Source: Akkermansiaceae bacterium (GTDB lineage: Bacteria > Verrucomicrobiota > Verrucomicrobiia > Verrucomicrobiales > Akkermansiaceae). Taken from it: a stretch of 44,209 bases of DNA. Below, piece by piece: positions 40,691 to 44,209 of the stretch (position 1 is the stretch's first letter; each line of letters opens with the position of its first letter). The notes below the pieces were generated by a model. The model did no database searches and was not told the DNA's origin. It was given only the letters and a program-made list of their open reading frames with translations. The stretch covers positions 1-44,209 of the forward strand of contig CANLKN010000023.1 in the NCBI GenBank assembly GCA_947491475.1, given 5' to 3'. The position numbers and the translations under genes are program-made.

Positions 40691-40728
40691 GAAGACGCAA
40701 GACCCAAGACTTCAAGAGGCAAGAGAAG
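40691..40728 (-). repeat. Degenerate NNTCTTG heptamer array (copy on minus strand)
   Basis: Minus strand reads CTTCTCTTGCCTCTTGAAGTCTTGGGTCTTGCGTCTTC; same unit family and same AAGTCTTG octamer as 34335-34370. Confidence 0.75.
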
Positions 40729-40792
40729 AATGAGCACTCGTCCGTCTTCGCGCTGCTACGCGACAAGCAGAGTGACGCCACAGATGGTTAGA

Positions 40793-40937
40793 CCGCCCGT
40801 GCGGGCGGAGGCTTGGGCGCGCTCCTCAGGGAGCGCAGGCCAATGGACAGGGAAAGATCTGTCCAAGCACGGCCGTGCCGTCATTTCTTGGCATCAAGCT
40901 TTCACACCTCATTGGCGTGCGCTCTCGGCGAGAGCGC
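40793..40937. repeat. Cluster of five hairpins in 145 bp
   Basis: CCGCCC-GTGC-GGGCGG (40793-40808); GCGCTCC-TCAG-GGAGCGC (40819-40836); TGGACAG-N8-CTGTCCA (40844-40865); GCACGGCCGTGC (40867-40878); GCGCTCTCG-G-CGAGAGCGC (40919-40937). Confidence 0.9.
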
Positions 40938-40986
40938 GCTACCTTTGACTCTAAAAAGCAAAATGACAAAGGTGTTACCGGCCTAT

Positions 40987-41011
40987 TTTACCACTGATTG
41001 CGCTGATTTTT
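40987..41011. repeat. CTGATT 9-nt periodic repeat fragment
   Basis: ttaccaCTGATTgcgCTGATTttt. Confidence 0.55.
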
Positions 41012-41076
41012 GACTCATTTCACTGAAAGAATTGGTGAAAATTTCACTCACCTTTAAAGTGACCAAGTCAGTCTCT

Positions 41077-41123
41077 CCAACCTCTTCAAAATCAGTTCAA
41101 TCACTGGCTCCCATCTTCCTTTC
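41077..41123 (-). repeat. CTGATT-family intergenic repeat (copy 2, opposite strand)
   Basis: Minus strand reads aaaggaagatgggagccagtgattgaactgattttgaagaggttgg, similar to 6961-7020. Confidence 0.7.
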
Positions 41124-41205
41124 TACGTTGACGCATGTGCTGCCATCAGGCGGGAGTCAACGCGCTTGGAGGCGGATTATCTTCGGCAGCTGGCGGGCGG
41201 GGTGA

Positions 41206-41255
41206 TCCTGGGGACAGGTTGTCCCCAGGACGGGCTGGAACAAATTGTTCCAGCC
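41206..41255. repeat. Two adjacent perfect 11-bp-stem hairpins
   Basis: TCCTGGGGACA-GGT-TGTCCCCAGGA (41206-41230) and GGCTGGAACAA-A-TTGTTCCAGCC (41233-41255), 20 bp beyond the oxidoreductase stop. Confidence 0.95.
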
Positions 41256-41275
41256 ACCATCAAGCGCGCGCGGCG

Positions 41276-42466
41276 TCAGATCTTCTTCGGCATGGCGGTC
41301 CATGCGCCCTTTTTCTTGCTGCTCTTGAGGCAGGTTTCGATGAAGGCAATGCCGGTCCAGCCGTCTTCGACGGTGGCGTATTTGCTGCCGTCGTTGTTGA
41401 ACTTCTTGCCGGCTTTCCATTTGCGGACATCGGCCTCGAAGCAGCGGTGGAGACGGCCGAATGCATCGTGGAATGCTTCTGGGTGGCCGGCGGGAATCGT
41501 CGGCTCGGCCATCAGGTCGGCGGGGACGTTTTTCGGCAGGAAGCCATCGCCTGGAGAGACCGCGCCGCGCCAGTAAACGCGGTCCGGTTGGTCCGGCAGG
41601 TGGATGGTGAGTTTTTCCGGATCTTCCTGTTTCCAGACAAGGGTGCCCTTGGTTCCGGCGATGACGATGCCCAGATCATTCTTGTGACCGATGCAGATTT
41701 GCGAAGCTCGGACGAGCGCCTTGCCGCCGTTGGAGAGCTTGCAGTAGATGGTGAAGTGGTCGTCGAGCATGCGGCCTTGGACGAAGGTTTCCATCTGTGC
41801 GGAGACCTCGGTGACATCGAGACCGGTGACGTAGCGGAGCTGCATCAGGGCGTGGGTGCCGATGTCACCGCCGCAACCGGAACCACCGGCGCGTTTGGGA
41901 TCGACGCGCCAGGCGGCCTGCTGCTGGCCGGTGGCCTCCAGCTTGGATGCGAGCCAGCCCTGGATGTAATAACTGTCCACCCAGCGGACTTCGCCGAGCA
42001 GCCCGCTTTGCACAATGTAGCGGCTGAGGCGGGTGGTCCAGTGGCCGAGGTAGGTGTGGGCCAGGGCGAAGGGCACGTTGAGCTTGCGCGAGGTTTTAAC
42101 CAGATCGGCGGCCTCCTTGAGATTGAGGCAGAGCGGTTTCTCGCAGAACACGGCGATGCCGGCCTTCATCGCCTTCATCGCGGGATCGTAGTGCACGAAA
42201 TTCGGTGTGACGATGAGGATGTAATCGAGCTTCTCATCGGCCGGCGCGGTCGCGTTGGCGGCGATCATTTCATCGTAGGAACCGTAGCCCTTGATTGGAT
42301 AGGGCCAGTTTTTCGCCTCTTCCATGGCGATCTTGGGGTCCGGGAAAAGTGCACCGGCGACGACGCGGCGGGTGCCGTCCATGTGGATGGCCTTCTGGTG
42401 GGGTTGAACGATGAAGGCTCCTTTGCCGCCTCCGACGAGACCGATGTTGAGAGGTTTGTTAGACAT
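41276..42466 (-). CDS. Gfo/Idh/MocA family oxidoreductase
   Basis: NIGLVGGGKGAFIVQPHQKAIHMDG; YILIVTPNFVHYDPAMKAMKAGIAVFCEKPLCLNLKEA; GGSGCGGDIGTHALMQLRYVTG. Confidence 0.93.
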   Translation of the reverse strand: MSNKPLNIGLVGGGKGAFIVQPHQKAIHMDGTRRVVAGALFPDPKIAMEEAKNWPYPIKGYGSYDEMIAANATAPADEKLDYILIVTPNFVHYDPAMKAMKAGIAVFCEKPLCLNLKEAADLVKTSRKLNVPFALAHTYLGHWTTRLSRYIVQSGLLGEVRWVDSYYIQGWLASKLEATGQQQAAWRVDPKRAGGSGCGGDIGTHALMQLRYVTGLDVTEVSAQMETFVQGRMLDDHFTIYCKLSNGGKALVRASQICIGHKNDLGIVIAGTKGTLVWKQEDPEKLTIHLPDQPDRVYWRGAVSPGDGFLPKNVPADLMAEPTIPAGHPEAFHDAFGRLHRCFEADVRKWKAGKKFNNDGSKYATVEDGWTGIAFIETCLKSSKKKGAWTAMPKKI

Positions 42467-42500
42467 GGGTGTGTTTTAGTTTTCAGGTTTGGAAGTAATG

Positions 42501-43457
42501 TCATTCTACGCCGGTCCACTGGCCGAAGTTGCGGAATTTCGCGTAGCGCTCCTCGAGAAGTCGCGGAGTAGGTTTGGCGGAAAGTTCGCCCAGATGGCGA
42601 AGAACCACCTCGCGGAAGGCATCGGCGGTGGCCTGGTGATCATGGTGGGCTCCGCCGGTAGGTTCCGCGATCACGTCATCAATGAGGTTGAGTTGCTTGA
42701 GGTCCGGGGCGACGAGCTTCATGGCCTCGGCGGCCTCGGGTGCGTGCTTGCGGTGTTTCCAAAGGATGGCCGCGCAGCCTTCCGGGCTGATGACCGAGTA
42801 GTAGGCGTTTTCAAGCATGATGACGCGGTCCGCCACGCCGATGCCAAGAGCGCCCCCGGATCCGCCCTCACCGAGAACCACGGCGATGACCGGCACTTTG
42901 AGCAGCATCATTTCGCGCAGGTTGTAGGCGATGGCCTCAGCGATGTTGCGCTCCTCCGCGCCAATGCCTGGAAAAGCGCCCGGGGTATCGATGAGGGTGA
43001 TAACTGGCAGGCCGAATTTTTCCGCGAGCTTCATCAGGCGCATCGCCTTGCGGTATCCCTCGGGGTGGGCACTGCCGAAATTGCGCTTGAGATTTTCCTT
43101 GGTGTCCCTGCCTTTCTGATGGCCGATGATCACCACGCGCTGGCCGCCGATACGGGCGAAGCCGCCGGGCATCGAGGCATCATCGCCGATGTGGCGGTCG
43201 CCATGCAACTCGCAGAAGTCGGTGAACGCGAGTGAGACGTAATCGAGCATGAATGGACGACTGGTATGGCGGGCGATCTGCACGCGCTGCCAAGGGGTGA
43301 GGTTTTCGTAAATTCCCGCCCGGGTTTCGGCGAGTTTGGCCTCCATCATGGAAATTTCATCGGACATGTCGATGTTTTGCGAACTCGACTTTGTCCTGAG
43401 TTTTTCGATTTCGCGTTCGAGCTCGGCGGCGGGTTTTTCGAATTCGAGGAGCTGCAT
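42501..43457 (-). CDS. accA: Acetyl-CoA carboxylase carboxyltransferase subunit alpha
   Basis: MQLLEFEKPAAELEREIEKL; TPWQRVQIARHTSRPFMLDYV; FGSAHPEGYRKAMRLMKLAEKFGLPVITLIDTPGAFPGIGAEERNIAEAI; GEGGSGGALGIGVADRV. Confidence 0.97.
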   Translation of the reverse strand: MQLLEFEKPAAELEREIEKLRTKSSSQNIDMSDEISMMEAKLAETRAGIYENLTPWQRVQIARHTSRPFMLDYVSLAFTDFCELHGDRHIGDDASMPGGFARIGGQRVVIIGHQKGRDTKENLKRNFGSAHPEGYRKAMRLMKLAEKFGLPVITLIDTPGAFPGIGAEERNIAEAIAYNLREMMLLKVPVIAVVLGEGGSGGALGIGVADRVIMLENAYYSVISPEGCAAILWKHRKHAPEAAEAMKLVAPDLKQLNLIDDVIAEPTGGAHHDHQATADAFREVVLRHLGELSAKPTPRLLEERYAKFRNFGQWTGVE

Positions 43458-43576
43458 GGCAGGAGTTTCAGTATTCGACTGGCAGGATGCAAGAGGGGAA
43501 TCGCCTCGCCTCATGCTTCCACACGGCGCGGCATCCTTCGTATTTCAGGAAACGCTGGTCGCGCCCCAAATACAAA

Positions 43577-44209
43577 TCAATACTGGTAGTTCAGATAGAA
43601 ATTGAACTGCCCGCCTTTGTCGGCCTCATCATCCGGCGAGGAAACGGGGACCGCGTAGTCGAGGGCCAATGGCATCGGGCTGATCGGCAGTTTGAGGCGG
43701 ATACCTACGCCGATATCACTGTAAAGGTCACTTGGATCGGGATCCCAACTGTCTGCATTGACAAAACCGGTGTCGTAAAAGACAGCAGCGCGCACGGTTT
43801 CGATGATCGGGATGGTGTATTCCATTGTGATATAAGCGAGCGAATTGCCACCATAAACCTCTTCCGTGTAGCCGGTATCGCGCGGCCCAATATCGCGGAA
43901 CTCAAAACCGCGCAGCGTGCGGCCGCCACCGAGGAACATGCGTTCGAAGATCGGAACTTCGTCGCCGATGGCATCAACAAAGGCGAGCTCGCCATTGACT
44001 GAGAAAATCGAATCCCATTTCAAGTTCCAGTATTTCTGCCCTTGTGTGGAGAAGGTGATGGTTTCGACGTCTCCGCCGAGGCCGGCGTAAGTGAGACCGA
44101 GATCGACCTTGTGGCCGTTGCGCGGCATGATCGTGCTATCGCGGGTATCATAAACCCAGTTGACTCCAAAGGCACTGCGCAGGTAGTCGCCGCCGATCTC
44201 CTCTTCAGA
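43577..44209 (-). CDS. bamA: BamA/Omp85 family outer-membrane assembly protein, C-terminal part (runs off window)
   Basis: FGVNWVYDTRDSTIMPRNGHKVDLGL...RMFLGGGRTLRGFEFRDIGPRD...AAVFYDTGFV...DIGVGIRLKLPISPMPLALDYAVPV; C-terminal aromatic residue. The reading frame continues past the window end. Confidence 0.85.
   Translation of the reverse strand, partial: SEEEIGGDYLRSAFGVNWVYDTRDSTIMPRNGHKVDLGLTYAGLGGDVETITFSTQGQKYWNLKWDSIFSVNGELAFVDAIGDEVPIFERMFLGGGRTLRGFEFRDIGPRDTGYTEEVYGGNSLAYITMEYTIPIIETVRAAVFYDTGFVNADSWDPDPSDLYSDIGVGIRLKLPISPMPLALDYAVPVSSPDDEADKGGQFNFYLNYQY

Noticed and set aside
41135-42571. 478-aa plus-strand ORF antisense to the Gfo/Idh/MocA oxidoreductase
   Set aside because: Low-complexity Gly/Val/Asp-rich translation typical of antisense frames in GC-rich DNA; the minus-strand oxidoreductase has clear motifs.

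Overview
The window looks like a chromosomal segment from a GC-rich, Verrucomicrobia-like bacterium; this is inferred from protein flavour and from a TGTTC-N4-GAACA LexA operator in front of lexA. Left to right: the 5' end of a possible transposase; a polysaccharide-degradation cluster (alpha-L-rhamnosidase-like protein plus two beta-propeller glycosidase-like proteins); small membrane proteins; and a housekeeping block (cysS, secA, DAHP synthase, beta-carbonic anhydrase, rlmN, lexA, phosphohexomutase, a second rhamnosidase-like protein, nitronate-monooxygenase-like protein, tlyA, dapF). Then come a zinc-ribbon/TPM-domain gene pair, a DUF3820 gene, and a tightly coupled export-type operon (HlyD-like adaptor, ABC ATPase, two FtsX-like permeases with periplasmic cysteines, Cys-rich lipoprotein) with an upstream His/Cys-rich secreted protein. 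An accessory/defence island follows at about 32.6-40.6 kb: DUF433/DUF5615, ParDE-like and HigBA-like toxin-antitoxin pairs, vsr, an HNH endonuclease, and a PLD-SF2 helicase-DUF3427 protein. The right edge has a Gfo/Idh/MocA oxidoreductase, accA and the C-terminus of a BamA/Omp85-like protein. Intergenic DNA carries many short-period repeats (7-9 nt units), a 55-bp direct repeat flanking the HigBA-like module, and a dense run of perfect hairpins. No tRNA, rRNA or CRISPR array was recognised. All family calls come from reading motifs by eye; no database search was run.
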